64,000 nt of DNA from Triplophysa rosa (Eukaryota > Chordata > Actinopteri > Cypriniformes > Nemacheilidae), in NCBI RefSeq assembly GCF_024868665.1, contig NC_079913.1, positions 7,332,819-7,396,818 of the forward strand, in the 5' to 3' direction. The notes beneath the pieces were generated by a model. It was not told the DNA's origin. It worked only from the letters and a program-made list of their open reading frames with translations, and made no database searches. The position numbers were made by a program, and so were the translations under genes. Every line of letters starts with the position of its first letter. Position 1 is the stretch's first letter. Shown here piece after piece: positions 38,864 to 50,102 of the stretch.

Positions 38864-38931
38864 GGTCACCGGGGGAATTAAAACCCAGAAGCCTTTGCAC
38901 CAAAAGTGAAAATGTTACCACTGGACCAGCA
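38864..38931 (-). mobile_element. tRNA-like SINE head, minus strand
   Basis: Read on the minus strand it has GGTCCAGTGGTAACA (A-box) and GGGTTTTAATTCCC (B-box), with GGTC/GACC ends that could pair. It is about 68 nt, close to tRNA size, but the arms do not all pair well, so a SINE head or tRNA pseudogene is more likely than a working tRNA. Confidence 0.55.
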
Positions 38932-39685
38932 AATTATATTTATTATTCAATCGCTGATCCATGTATTTATTCACTGACCCAATACTGACAGTGGCAGATG
39001 TAAATGTAGAGATATAAAGTTTGTTTGAGCACATATAACATGATTCAGCACAACTGATTTGTTCATTCATAAATTCATTCGCCTGATTAAATCATTGTTA
39101 AGAATGAATTTATTGTGAAAAATTAAAGTTCAAATGATTTTTATTAATAATTATTGTACACAGTTTAGTTTTGACTTAACCTAATCTCCTGGTGAATAAA
39201 TTACATCACATCAGTTATTATTGTTTCATTTTTATTTTATTTTTATTTATATATTTTTTTAAATAAAAAAAATATATATATACTTTTATATATTTTCAAA
39301 CAATATTTTATATTGTTTATATTTTTATATTTAATTATTTATATTTGCATTTTATTATATACATTTTTTTTATTTATTAATTATATTTACATTTAATTAT
39401 TGAAGTTTAAATATTTTTGTTAGTTTTATTTTGTTTTTGTTTAGTGCCTCAACATTTTATGTATAAAAAGTACATTAATGAAATGTAGACTAATTACGTT
39501 TAAACTTATTGCATTTAATTCCTCAGGCAACATTTCAATTTTTTTTATTTAAGGTTTTTAAAAAAAAAAAAATTAAATTAACAAAAATGTTTGAATAGTT
39601 TTAGTTTTAGTAAACTACAATAACCTTTTATCACAACAACTTTTAAATCTATCCTTAAAATTATTTATGCGTTAAATCATTAATT
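38932..39685. other. AT-rich intronic stretch
   Basis: 39220-39620 is dominated by TTTATTTTTATAT runs and contains the CAGGCAACATTTCAATTTTT block related to 12661-12715. No gene. Confidence 0.6.
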
Positions 39686-39838
39686 CACAAGCTCAGTGGT
39701 AAGAGCATTGCGTTAACAACGCAAGGTTGTGGGTGCGATCCCAGGGGATTGCACATACCTATGTATAAATGTATAGGATAATGCAATGTAAGTCGCTTTG
39801 GATAAAAGCGTCTGCCAAATGCATAAATGTAAATGTAA
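39686..39838 (+). mobile_element. tRNA-derived SINE, copy 2 (near full length)
   Basis: A-box AGCTCAGTGGTAAGAGCA, B-box-like GTGGGTGCGATCCC, then the tail GTCGCTTTGGATAAAAGCG and CTGCCAAATGCATAAATG. Same family as 25665-25803 and the partial copy at 57889. Typical fish SINE architecture. Confidence 0.88.
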
Positions 39839-40283
39839 AAACCTTCACCATTTTCTATCACAACCAGCATCCTTCCGCACCCCTCATAACTGCCACTATC
39901 ACATTTAAAACAAAGTGATGTCTACATATGCATTTGACAGTGTATGAAGAGAGACGGCCTCATGTGTCCACATCTGTCTGTGCATTTGCATTGCGGCCAT
40001 GTTGCGGTTGAGTGGCGGGGTCATGTTGGCATGTGCGTGCACGTCTGTGGGTCTCGCTGGTGCACGGCTACAGTGACAGTGATGAATGAACTGTCACACC
40101 ACGGCCCTTCTCATGCATTGCACCCCTTTACCCTGGAGAGGGTTGAGTGTATGTATACGTCTTTCACACTTGGGAACAATCATGTAGAGAGTTCATTTGC
40201 AATTGATCATGCTAATACTATCTTTGCCGTCATGTAGGACTGTATAAATGTTTGCATTTGTAACCCGCTTGTATAGCTCGGTG

Positions 40284-40314
<31 letters not shown>

Positions 40315-40975
40315 TTATGCTTCACTAGAGTGTGTGTGTGTCTGTGTGTGTTGTGGTGTAATTGAAATGCTGGAACGATTTGGGTTAAATGCTCTGAACT
40401 TTGTGCTGTGGGGTCAGAGCTGGATTAATGGAGAAAACCCATGGCCCGTGAACCTCCTTTAAACACACACACACACACACACACACTCAGTGATCTCAAT
40501 GTCTGTCCAGCAGACTGTCTTCCATTCTAAATAGGATTGTTTTCCTACAGTAGCCGTGGTGTAGCTATAGTTGAACTATATGGAGAAAACTCACTGTCAA
40601 GTTCTTTTCCTGTCTGTAGATCGATCGACTGTTCTGGTTGAGTTGAGCCGAAACTACTCTCACATACTTTATCTTGTTCTGGAGCTCTGCTTGGGAGAGA
40701 TTTGGATTTAGGGTTGGGAGATATTTATACGGTATATAGTGTATTGTGGATATAAAACTGTATATTTAATTTGCAATCCTTTTGTTGTGCTCTTTAAAGC
40801 GTTATCACAAAAATGTTGTCAATGTTATATGTGCATCATCACCAATATCATGACATCAGTGCACGTTTTATTGAGCCATTAAGTTTCATTTCCAAGTTGC
40901 AACAAATCCTTTTAATTAAGAAATTTTGGTAACACTTTACAAGAAGGTTTTTTAATGAGGTATTTGTTAAAATGT
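39839..40975. other. Intronic stretch with CA/TG repeats
   Basis: (TG)n at 40287-40314 and (AC)n at 40464-40486 face each other about 150 bp apart and could pair. Otherwise unrecognised. Confidence 0.6.
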
Positions 40976-41328
40976 GTTATTACACGGCTCATTGGAATGC
41001 TTGATTCTGATTGGCCAGTCGCAACATTTCCAGGTTCGTTATTCCCAGATAACAACCTCTCAAAATTTATAACACACGGTAACCCGGATGCAGCAAATCA
41101 TTTTGACAGTTTTTTTGACAAATTAAAATCTAAATATGTATTTTAATAACATGTACGACATTATATTTACAATTGATTAAACCTAATTGCTTGTTCGTGA
41201 CATTTGAATGTCGTTTCTTACCTTAAAACCAAAAGTAAACGGCTTTCCTCGTGGAAGGTCTGCATTCTGTAAAAAACGAGCTAATATGTCCAGTTTTTTT
41301 CTCATGTGGAAAGGAGCCGTGTAATAAT
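40976..41328. mobile_element. TIR element with TTATTACACGGCTC ends
   Basis: Left TGTTATTACACGGCTCATTG and right GGAGCCGTGTAATAATCGGG form inverted termini about 350 bp apart. No coding capacity; superfamily not assigned. Confidence 0.75.
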
Positions 41329-41410
41329 CGGGATAATGATTACTAATAATATTGTTAAAACTGCAATTCATAACATTTGTTTGATTTTAAATACTAAAAA
41401 TTCAACTCAG

Positions 41411-41610
41411 TTCTGGGGCACCTTTGACTACCACTGTAATTTGTCCTACAATGGTTGACAATGGGGTCCAAGAACTGTTTGGTTACAAGCATTCGTCCAA
41501 ATATCTTTCTCTGTGTTAAACCAAACAAAGACATTTATACAGGTTTGGAACAACTAGAAAGTGAGTAATTCATGACAGAATTTTCATGTTTGGGTGAACT
41601 ATCTCTTTAA
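41411..41610. mobile_element. MITE right arm, longer subfamily, copy G
   Basis: GGGGCACCTTTGACTACCA, CATTCGTCCAAATATCTTT and TGTTTGGGTGAACTATCTCT plus TTAA match the right half of copy B (22632-23053). The left arm is absent. Confidence 0.8.
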
Positions 41611-43933
41611 GGATACATGCAATTCTATATTTCAAACAGAGATGGCGCTAGAGAGGCAAAAATGAAGATTGCAGCCAAATGATTGTTGGGTTTGTTGCAA
41701 CCATCTGAGTGTATGTTTTGCAATCTTTTGTTTCTCAACTCAACAGTATGACATATGAGTATAATCGTGTATATAAAATGATTATCCTATTTTTTATATA
41801 AGGGAAAAACTGTTGAAAATATGATTTATTTTAACTGTATTTCACTGTTTCAGTTGCTACATTCTAAATCTACTTGTCAACACGAGGTATAAATAAGTGA
41901 TAAATGAGATGTACTGTATATGTTTGCACATCCCTATTTAGATGGCAGCCATTACGATAAGCTCTGTCATTCGTATCACTGTCACCATTCCATTTAGTGT
42001 CCTTCCAGCGTGTGTAGTGATTTTGGTGTCTGTGTGCTTATTCAGTGTGTCCCTGTGTGTGTATGTGAAGTTCTCTGTGCTCAACCCGGCTCTCCTAAAA
42101 ACACACTCCAGTAAGAATTCAGAGGTGCTCTGTAGTGTGTGAACGGGGCACGAATGGGTCAGGAGACCCAGAAAAGGCAACAGAAGGGAACAGATCTCGA
42201 ACCTCCCATGATACAGTGTGACATTTAAGTAGTTAGAAGAGAGAAGGATTTTGTCTGCGACGAGAACCTCTCTCGAAATTTGTCTCTAAAGCTCTCGCTG
42301 TCTTTCTAGCGGTGCTCTCTCCATCTCTCTCTCCTCTCTCTCAAACTTGATTACTTTTTAATGATTTCTGGGGCTAAGACGAATGAGTGTGTTAAATGAG
42401 GAGAATTAGACATGTGCCGCAGAGCACCAGGGCATTTGTTACTTGAATAATGGAGCTTGGAGACTTTGTTTACTGGGAAATATCGAGCTCCGCAAATGAG
42501 GGAAGCGAGTACCAAACGCAATGTTTTTGATATCTGGATACTTATTATAAATGTGGTATTTTGTTGGCAATTGAAAATGAACCAATAACATGAATATTGC
42601 AGTGGATTTAATGATTTTATTTGGTCATTAAGTTTTCTCGAGCGCAGCAGTAGGCCAGTTTCACACTTGAGAGCGTGAGAGCAGTAAGACTATGATGTTT
42701 TAATATCATCTCTTATTTAAACCTCATTAAAATGGCAATCGGTTTTGGATGTTCAAGTCAATAAGTTAGATTTGATGTCCGTTTCAGTGCATTTGCTCGA
42801 TGATTCATTCGCGTCAGCACTGAAAAATCACATTTTGCATGATTTCATATATTTTATGCAAACAATTTTCTTATGTGTTCTCATGTTGTTGTATTCTCAG
42901 AGGGCTAAAATCCAACGCACTACAGCAATGATGGGCTTGTTCCAGCATGACCACGGGCACAACTTTGAGGACTCGTGTTCCCCTGCCGAGTCGTTTCTCC
43001 CCTCACCCCCTCCGGTTTCCCATTGCAGTTGACTGCTCGGATGCTCGATGGGCCAAGGCAGTGCCACGGATCATTAGCTTCCCCTCCGCCCCTGGGCTCT
43101 GGCAGCAGGCATTGATATGTGAATTAACAGATCGTACGTCACATTTTCAGCAATGCACTAATAACAACAAACTACTCGGGGCAAAGCCGCCGCCCCCTGC
43201 TGGGCGGGATGGGTCATCGTGTGCCTTGGGTGGTTGTGTTATTGAGTCTGTGCTGGGTCCAATTAAACAGATCTTCAGTGCCAATGCCACACTGTCCTCT
43301 TGCCAGATGCGTGTTGCTAGCCGTCACTTTCAATCAGCCACCGATGTTCTCAGAACCGTGGCCAAACGTTGGGTGTTATGCAAACGCCCGGGGCTCTTTT
43401 GTTTTGGCACAGGATGGTTTCGCAGTGTTTAAACGTCGGGCTGCGGTTTGAATGACGGGGCGACGGGAGGGTTGCTCGGCTATTAGCATTATTAGCTTTT
43501 GAGAAAGGAGTTAAATGGAAGTGTTGAGGAAGAGGGTGTGGCTGAGGGCTGTTTCTCATTGGTGGGCGGAGATTGGCAGTGTAGGTTACCCTCTTCTGTA
43601 TGGTTCATAACACCTGTGATTCTTAAATGTTTTGTTGCCACTGCACACACACACACAATTATACCCATGGATATACATTTGTCACATAAACACGCTGTAT
43701 TGCTGTGCTTTATTTGTAACTATAGGACCATCATGCATTGACAAGTGAATGGAGGGTTTTGATACAGTTTGTTTTTCGGGCTATTTGATGTGTTTGCTCA
43801 AAGAGTGCAATTGAGCTGATAGACTGTAGCAGGCTGTGGTCTTTTGCAATCCTTTATAGAAGGGACCTGAACTGTTCAACTTCTCTTAACCTTAAATTTA
43901 ACCCTGGCCTCATACCAGAAGCTCCCCTGCACC
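41611..43933. other. Intronic stretch without recognised features
   Basis: 42280-42350 is CT-rich. 42940-43480 is GC-balanced with two overlapping open frames (161 and 80 codons) that resemble no family I know. They have no supported splice sites, so I do not call them coding. Confidence 0.45.
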
Positions 43934-43937
43934 TTAA

Positions 43938-44040
43938 AGGAGTAGTTCACTTTAAAGTAAGCCCCCATTGACTTTCCATAGTAGGAATAAAAATGACCAT
44001 GGAAAGTCAATGGGGGCTTATTTTGAAGTGAACTACTCCT
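43938..44040. mobile_element. Compact TTAA palindromic MITE (46-bp stem, 19-nt loop)
   Basis: TTAA-flanked (43934-43937 and 44041-44044). Arms 43934-43979 and 43999-44044 are complementary with only two mismatches, both of which would be G-U wobble pairs in + strand RNA. Core blocks are AGGAGTAGTTCACTT and GCCCCCATTGACTTTCCAT. Probably a minimal derivative of the larger palindromic family. It ends 89 bp before an exoc4 exon. Confidence 0.9.
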
Positions 44041-44133
44041 TTAACAACTAGAAGCAAAAGTCTAATTCATAGGAAAGTATGGAGGTGATGCTCGAGCTTC
44101 AGATGATAACCGGTCGTGCGTGTCTGCTTTCAG

Positions 44134-44270
44134 AATACCGTAGTTGTGGAGAAGTCCATTCAGGATCTGATGAGTCTGATGCAGGATCTCAGCGCATATT
44201 CCAACCAGTTTCTAGAGATGGTGTGTGACAAACTCAAGGAGTACAAGCAGATCTGCAATTCTGCGTACAG
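44134..44270 (+). CDS. exoc4: Exocyst complex component 4 (Sec8), window exon 3
   Basis: 137 nt, residues 107-151 of the window segment plus two bases of the next Arg codon. It encodes [20 protein letters not shown] followed by a helix ending in [12 protein letters not shown], as expected for EXOC4. Acceptor: pyrimidine-rich CTGCTTTCAG. Donor: CAG|gtaatg. Predicted to be all alpha-helical within the rod-like C-terminal half. It lies unusually close to mobile DNA on both sides (a hairpin MITE ends 89 bp upstream; another TTAA element starts 24 bp downstream). Confidence 0.96.
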
Positions 44271-44294
44271 GTAATGAAACGACATTAAGGGATG

Positions 44295-44686
44295 TTAAGA
44301 GACCATTCCAAATTCATTTAATCATCATTTCTAGATGTTTTGTGGCCATTCCAGTCCAGTGTCTATTGAATTTCAATAAAAGTCATCCAACAGCAATGTG
44401 AAAGACTGACAGCATGACAAGACACATAAAACTGTGATAAAAATCAAGGTTATTGCTTAAAAATATATTTTTATAACTTTTCCTAAAAACATGTACAAAT
44501 ATTGTATTGCTTAAAAGTGAATATGAACTTGTTTTCTATGCAGTATTTGAGGTCTGAAAAAACACAGAGCATCTTTGCTGTTATTTTGACCTGTTTGAAT
44601 TTTGAATTGATCACAAAATTGATTATTTTACCTAAACACATCAATAAATAGTAAATTCAGAAAAATATTTTGAAATGGTCTCTTAA
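44295..44686. mobile_element. TTAA element with AAGAGACCATTTC ends
   Basis: Left TTAAGAGACCATTCCAAATT and right TTTGAAATGGTCTCTTAA are inverted termini about 390 bp apart, at TTAA sites. The interior block CTTTTCCTAAAAACATGTAC onward recurs inverted at about 56170-56438. Non-coding; a common cyprinid repeat by appearance. Confidence 0.85.
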
Positions 44687-45593
44687 TTTTTCCGCAGCTG
44701 TATATACGTTTTGGCCACTGCTGTAAAACATGTCATGTCATTAAATTAAAAATGCTGTGTTTAATAGAATATTCCATGACAAGTGATAATACTTTGTTGC
44801 ACGTAATAACATTACATTACAGACATTAATACAACTGTCTATTGCGTTCCATAACACAAAGATACTTAGGCTACTACATGTAAAAACATCTCCCAACAAA
44901 AGATGAACTACAGGTACTATGGAATTTTACACAAAAGAAGCCCCCACGGATCGTGTTAGACTGCATACGAGGCTATCTGTCATAGCGTAACGCGTATGTG
45001 TTTGCATACGGATGATTGTTCCATTCATGTGTTTAAGCGAAGACTGACCGTGTGTCCGCACACATATGTGTAAGTCAGCGCGGGGTCTGAACTGAGCTCA
45101 GTCATGGGTAGAAAGTGCAGAAGCAGCCATTTCCTCACCAATCTGTCTCTTTCCTGACACGTTCTCTTTGTTCTTACGCCGCATTACTTTCTACATGATC
45201 TGTTCTATCAATCTGAGCATCGCAGACAATAACAGTTCGCTCATCCGAGCTCTCGCGATCCTCGTTGTGTCATCAGAGCCGTTCTGTGGAGCGCTGTTCA
45301 GCTGTCACCCAGTGCACACTTTTAATGGCCTGCTCATGTCATACTAAAAGGATTTATCTAAAATTGTGGTACATTTTGATACTTTGGCACTTTTTGCGAC
45401 ATTAGCATGAAATGGAGCTTAACAAAGCCCTCAGCCAATCACAAGCGTAGTTCCTTATATAGCTCTCAACAGTGTTTCATGATAACTTCCATTAATTAGT
45501 CATTAACAAACCATTAATGCTTAACAGCTCAGTAGTTAATTTGCAGTACTTTAAAATGTATGAAAGTAAGTTTGAGGACATTTTTTACGTATC

Positions 45594-45700
45594 TGTTTGG
45601 CATAACGGTTAAGGGGTGTGTCCCTGCATAAAGTTTGTGTTTTGAAACATTGAGCCTTGGTGCTAATGTGGGCGTGGTAAGTTCAAATCCTGCTTGCAAC
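45594..45700 (+). mobile_element. tRNA-like SINE head
   Basis: TGGCATAACGGTTAAGG resembles an A-box and GTAAGTTCAAATCC a B-box, about 75 nt apart. The spacing would suit a tRNA with a long variable arm, but the arms do not fold convincingly; a SINE or tRNA pseudogene is likelier. Confidence 0.45.
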
Positions 45701-45871
45701 ATTTTAAAATAACATTATGCTTTCTTCTAACAATCTTTTTTGTATTGTCTTTGCTATTGTGGATAAAGACAACTAAAAACAACAACTGAACAAAAAGAAT
45801 TGCATAATGTTTTAATTTAACTTTAAGTTATCTAAGCAAGATTTTTGAAGGATTGTGTAGCTTGTGTATAG

Positions 45872-46027
45872 AGGTATCGTTCAGTCTGAGGAGAAGCTGA
45901 TCATCAGTGCGTCTTGGGCTAAAGATGAAGATATCAGCCGCCTGCTGCAGTCGCTGCCCAACTGGGCCAGCATGACCCAACCAAGACAGGTCCGACAGAA
46001 GAGAGAGGAGGAAGAGGACTTCACACG
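45872..46027 (+). CDS. exoc4: Exocyst complex component 4 (Sec8), window exon 4
   Basis: 156 nt, segment residues 152-203. It encodes [20 protein letters not shown], then [15 protein letters not shown] and a charged linker [10 protein letters not shown], as in EXOC4. The first base (A) completes the Arg codon AG-A, and the last two bases (CG) start another Arg. Entry and exit phases are equal, making this the only exon in the window whose loss would keep the frame. The acceptor GCTTGTGTATAG has a poor pyrimidine tract; the donor is ACG|gtaaga. Confidence 0.95.
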
Positions 46028-47944
46028 GTAAGAATACACCTTTAATACACACGACGATGGATTTGTGGTACAAAAGCGGTTTAAAAAAAAACAAAAGTGC
46101 TCTGTTTTTATTTTGGTTTCCGTTTATTTTTTTTGTCATGCATTTGCATTTGCAAATATACCATATTTTGTGACCTAAACAAACAGTTACCATTAAATTA
46201 AAGGACTCATGCCATGATATAAGACTGTGATTATGGCACCCACCTTTGATACACACATATACACACACAAATGCATTGTCCCCAATGTGAGCTCACCACA
46301 CAGATTCATCCCAGTGCACACAGTATATACAAACACAGTCACACAGCTAACAGCTCACATCCAAGCAGGTATAAATGACACATGGTGACATTTTCCTGGG
46401 GACGTGCGGTGTGTAACAAATCGACACTTTCTTTCTGTAAATAGATCCATAAACGCACACAAACACACTTGTTTTGTCTTTCTGTTTACAAAATACATCT
46501 GTGTTTTTAATCTTTAACAAAATTACGTTAATTTTAGTTTGGTATTATTCAGCTCGGGTCAAGTATTATCAAGGGATGAAATTTGGCCCGCATACCCTTA
46601 AACAGGAACAAATTCAACTGCAGGCAGTCACCCATTTAAGAGCATTCCAGCATCCCCTTACACACAAACACACACAACTCTATTTTCAATTCTCTTGCAC
46701 TCTCTGTCTCTTTCCCTGTCTGTTTTCCTCTCAAGTGCTCGCTTGAATTAAAGAAGACATAAGTATGAGAAAAACTGTGTTTGGATGAGAAGGTGGGGAC
46801 CTCAATTTCTATCAAAATTGCCCTGAAAGTGCACTGTCTGGATACAGGGCCCTGCAATCTTATAATAAATAAATGAACCGGTTATGTGGGACAGAAAAGC
46901 CAATCTAGTGAACCTGTTGAAAGCTAAACGCAGCCGCAGAGGCTTTTATCATATAAATGACCCTGGCAGTTTCATCAGCTAAAAAGGGATTACAACACGT
47001 GTATGGCAATCCTATACCGAGCGATAAAAGCTTGTTAAAAAGTCCACCGTTCAATACATGTTGCTTTTTATCTTACAGACTTTCGGAAATTAGCCTCATG
47101 GATTTATTTCCACATTCATCACAGACCTGTGGAGACTGAGGTCAGAGCAAATAGAGATTTGTTTTAATATCCCTCGCCTTAATGCGGATCGCCTAATGTG
47201 AAGATGAGTGTCTTCAAGCGTTGTTGTGGAATTGTGCTGAGGTTTTGAGAAACGGAGGATGGGAAAGCCTTTTTTAAATACACATTAGTACTGATGTGGG
47301 CATTTGGCATGGATCCAGTACTGAGGCAGTGCCAGCCCTATTGTGCCCGGCATAGCAAAAAACTCATCGCACGCCACCGTCAGCATTCTTGCCCCTTAAG
47401 ACTTCTGCTGCCCCTGCTGCTTCCTCTTTCTGCCCCCTTTTAGTTTTACTGCCCGTGTGTCGCCCTTGTAGCCCTTTTACATTAATTCTGCACCTCACGT
47501 CATCTTTTTTGGACTTCTATTACTCGGTTTGGAACTATCAACACCAAATTGCTAGTTGCATAAATTTGCGTTTCGTAAATAAGTTATCTCCTTCGGCAAA
47601 AAAGCGAAAATGTGACAACATCTTAGTCCTTCGTAGTGCTTCGAAAGGGAGGGGTGGAGTGAGCCGTTGGTTGCAATTTCCAAATCCGACTGCTAGATGC
47701 TGCTAAATTTCATACACTGGACCTTTAACTTAAAAACGTTTGCACTTTATCTTTAAAATCCATTTTCTTCCAAGCTCTTGTTTAATTAACTTCAGACGGC
47801 TTCTTTTCTGTTGAGCTGTTATTAAAATCTGTCTGTGTCAACTCCACGACCACCTTCAGCAGGGGATGTGTTGAGAATAATGATAAAACACTTTGAAGCC
47901 TTATGAGGCTGGAAATTGGAATTGTTTCTCTCTGCTTTTCACAG
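46028..47944 (+). other. exoc4: 1.9-kb exoc4 intron (window exons 4 to 5)
   Basis: gtaaga donor to TTTTCACAG acceptor. Contains CA-rich DNA near 46250-46470 and a truncated TTAA element at 47560-47724; the rest is unrecognised. Confidence 0.92.
47560..47724. mobile_element. TTAA element, GGTCCA family, copy 3 (5'-truncated)
   Basis: AGTTATCTCCTTCGGCAAA, GACAACATCTTAGTCCTTCG and CATACACTGGACC followed by TTAA (47725-47728) match the right half of copies 1 and 2. Confidence 0.85.
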
Positions 47945-48123
47945 GGTGGCGTTCGCCAAGGAGTCTGAAGTTTTGACGGGGAATCTGGGCGATAAGTTGA
48001 TTCCTCAGAATGAGATTTTGAGAGACGTGAGTGATCTGAAGGCTCTCGCTAACCTGCAGGAGAGCATGGAGTGGCTCGCCTGCCGCCTCAAGGGATTCTT
48101 CAGCAACCTCACCCAAAGCTCAA
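47945..48123 (+). CDS. exoc4: Exocyst complex component 4 (Sec8), window exon 5
   Basis: 179 nt, segment residues 204-263 plus one base. Encodes [20 protein letters not shown], then [20 protein letters not shown] and a final NLTQSS. Strong acceptor (CTCTGCTTTTCACAG); donor CAA|gtgagt. The region matches EXOC4 and is expected to be helical. The end of this exon and the start of the next encode a Ser-rich linker that appears about five residues shorter than in mammals, by my recollection. No stop or frameshift. Confidence 0.96.
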
Positions 48124-48165
48124 GTGAGTTTGTGTGTCTGTTTCAGAAGTTGCGTATGTGTGGTT

Positions 48166-48416
48166 TTAGATGAAACTTTCATCATTTACTCACCCTCATG
48201 TCTTTCCAAACCTGTATGACTTTGTTTCTTCTGCAGAACACAAAAGAAGATATTTTGAAGAACTTTGGTAACCAAACAACATATGCCCCCATTGACTTTC
48301 ATTGTATGGACACAAAACCGCTGAGACATTTCTCAAAATATCTTCTTTTGTGTTCCACGGCATGGGGGTGGATAAATGATGACAGAATTTTTGTTCTAGG
48401 TGAACCATTCCTTCAA
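48166..48416. mobile_element. Palindromic MITE, copy H
   Basis: TTTCATCATTTACTCACCCT, AACACAAAAGAAGATATTTT, and the complementary AAAATATCTTCTTTTGTGTT, ending TAGGTGAACCATTCCTTCAA. Both extreme ends are degraded. It starts about 43 bp after the end of the exon at 47945-48123. Confidence 0.85.
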
Positions 48417-49476
48417 ACTGCTGTATTTTGATCAGCTCGAAACCCGTTTTCTTCCAAAACAAAGAAAACGGTACTTGCCTGGAGGATGCTCAAGCTATTA
48501 AATGAGTACATATCTCGGTCAAACAGAATATTCAGCTTCACTTCTAGGATTCACTGAAACATCACCGCCGAGGGTGTGACGTCACCTCAACCACATCACT
48601 AAAACTTCCCACAATACCTTTCCAATTTCCTCCATTTCTTTCACCCCAAAATCGGTAAATAAGCTATTTAAAAACTATTGTTATTGCAGGTTCTTGGGTG
48701 AAGACGGCTTCAGAGCGACTCAGATAAAAATTCAATAAGAGCGCAGTGGAGGACGTGGTGTAATTACCATTAGTTCTGTGCAGAAGCCGTAATGGAGTGT
48801 TTTATCATGGCGGGACAGCTTCAGCATTGTTCATTATTTAGTGTTTGCCGAGCTGATGGGACCGTCGCCGACGGAAACCCTTATCTCTGTAACCCCCCCT
48901 CAAATTGGATTTTATATTATGGAGCCAGTCAGGTATGAACAAGTCATTTTCTCCTGTCTTGTCTTGCAGACAAATACACGTTTGCCAGTGTAATGTGGGG
49001 GAGATTAAACAATGTCTCACCAACAGAGACTGAGTTTTGAAGTGGATGGAGTGAAGAGAGTTCCTAGAGAGAGACAGAGAATAAGAGAGACAGCTTCTTT
49101 GCCCTTGTCTTTGTATAACGTAGGCCCATCTTGGTCAGGAAGAGACATCCTTTATGTACCTGGTGCTGCCTTGATGTGAAGGCGGTGTTTGTTGGCTGTT
49201 TGGCTGATGGACATTGAGGCTTGTCGGCATCGCTCAGTGAGTTTAATCTAAAGGTTTAGCAGTCTCGACTAAAACAAACACTCAGACCTTGGCGATAAGA
49301 TGCATCTGATAAACCTGCTGTCTGCTGTTTAACATCATGGTGTTGAATCTTAATGTGATCTTAATTTGATTCTGCAGTAGACACGCTGGTGAGGAGGATG
49401 GCCTGGTGCCCTGCTTCCAGTTCTTTTTTTGGAATGGATATTGATGAGCTTTGATTGGCTGTGAAGAATGAGAGAC
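48417..49476. other. Intronic stretch without recognised features
   Basis: No gene or bounded repeat recognised; a short GA run lies near 49068-49092. Confidence 0.45.
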
Positions 49477-49479
49477 TTT

Positions 49480-50102
49480 GGCCCAATCCCAATTCTATTT
49501 TCTACCCCTTCGCCTACCCCTCGCCCCTTCCCCTTGCCCCTTGAAACAAAGTGGCAAGGGGAATGGTTACAAATTTTCCGCTAAGAAATGGGACACCACT
49601 ACTGCACTGGTATACGTCATCATACGTCGTTGCTAGCTCCTAACGTTAAGTCAGAGGACATGCGCCGATGCACCGGGTATATGACATAAAAATATATTTT
49701 CTAATATCGTGCAATCAGTGCTGTCCGCTAGCAAACTTTAGCGATTTTTTTTGCAAACGTTAAAAGAACATCACCGTAAACACAAACACAAGATTGAATG
49801 TAACATACATAAAATAAAAGATTGGCATAAAAATCCTTATTAATGGCAAAAATTACTTACATTTATGGGTCTGCTTGCTCGAGTGAGCAGCCATGTTGGA
49901 AATTTCTCTTAGCCCTTCGTTTGAAGTGAGGTCCCGAAAAATCTTCGTTTGAAGGGCGCTATCTGGCCCTTACCCCTACCCCTCCAACCAAAAGAGAATT
50001 GAGACACCACTAACCCTCCATTTGGCGCGTTCACGTGAAGGGGTAGGGGTGTCTCAATTCTCTTGAAAGTGTAGGGGAAAGGGGTAGAATTGGGATTGGG
50101 CC
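49480..50102. mobile_element. TIR transposon with GGCCCAATCCCAATTCT ends (623 bp)
   Basis: Left GGCCCAATCCCAATTCTATT and right GTAGAATTGGGATTGGGCC are near-perfect inverted termini, flanked by TTT on both sides (49477-49479, 50103-50105). A second, inner inverted repeat (AGAGAATTGAGACACCAC against GTGTCTCAATTCTCTT) lies at about 49991-50067. A 3-bp duplication would fit a PIF/Harbinger-type element, but the superfamily is not proven. No transposase. Confidence 0.85.

Larger units (their letters stand above)
29483..44133 (+). other. exoc4: 14.7-kb exoc4 intron (window exons 2 to 3)
   Basis: gtatgc donor to a ctttcag acceptor. Repeats inside are listed separately. No nested gene found. Confidence 0.9.
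44271..45871 (+). other. exoc4: 1.6-kb exoc4 intron (window exons 3 to 4)
   Basis: gtaatg donor to GTGTATAG acceptor. Contains a TTAA element and a tRNA-like SINE. 44687-45593 holds no other recognised feature. Confidence 0.92.

Noticed and set aside
38864..38931. Possible tRNA gene on the minus strand
   Set aside because: A and B boxes are present but the cloverleaf stems do not all pair and no TTTT terminator is placed correctly; treated as a SINE head.
42947..43451. Overlapping 161- and 80-codon open frames in GC-balanced intronic DNA
   Set aside because: No recognised domain, no supported splice sites or promoter, and two frames open at once, which base composition explains.
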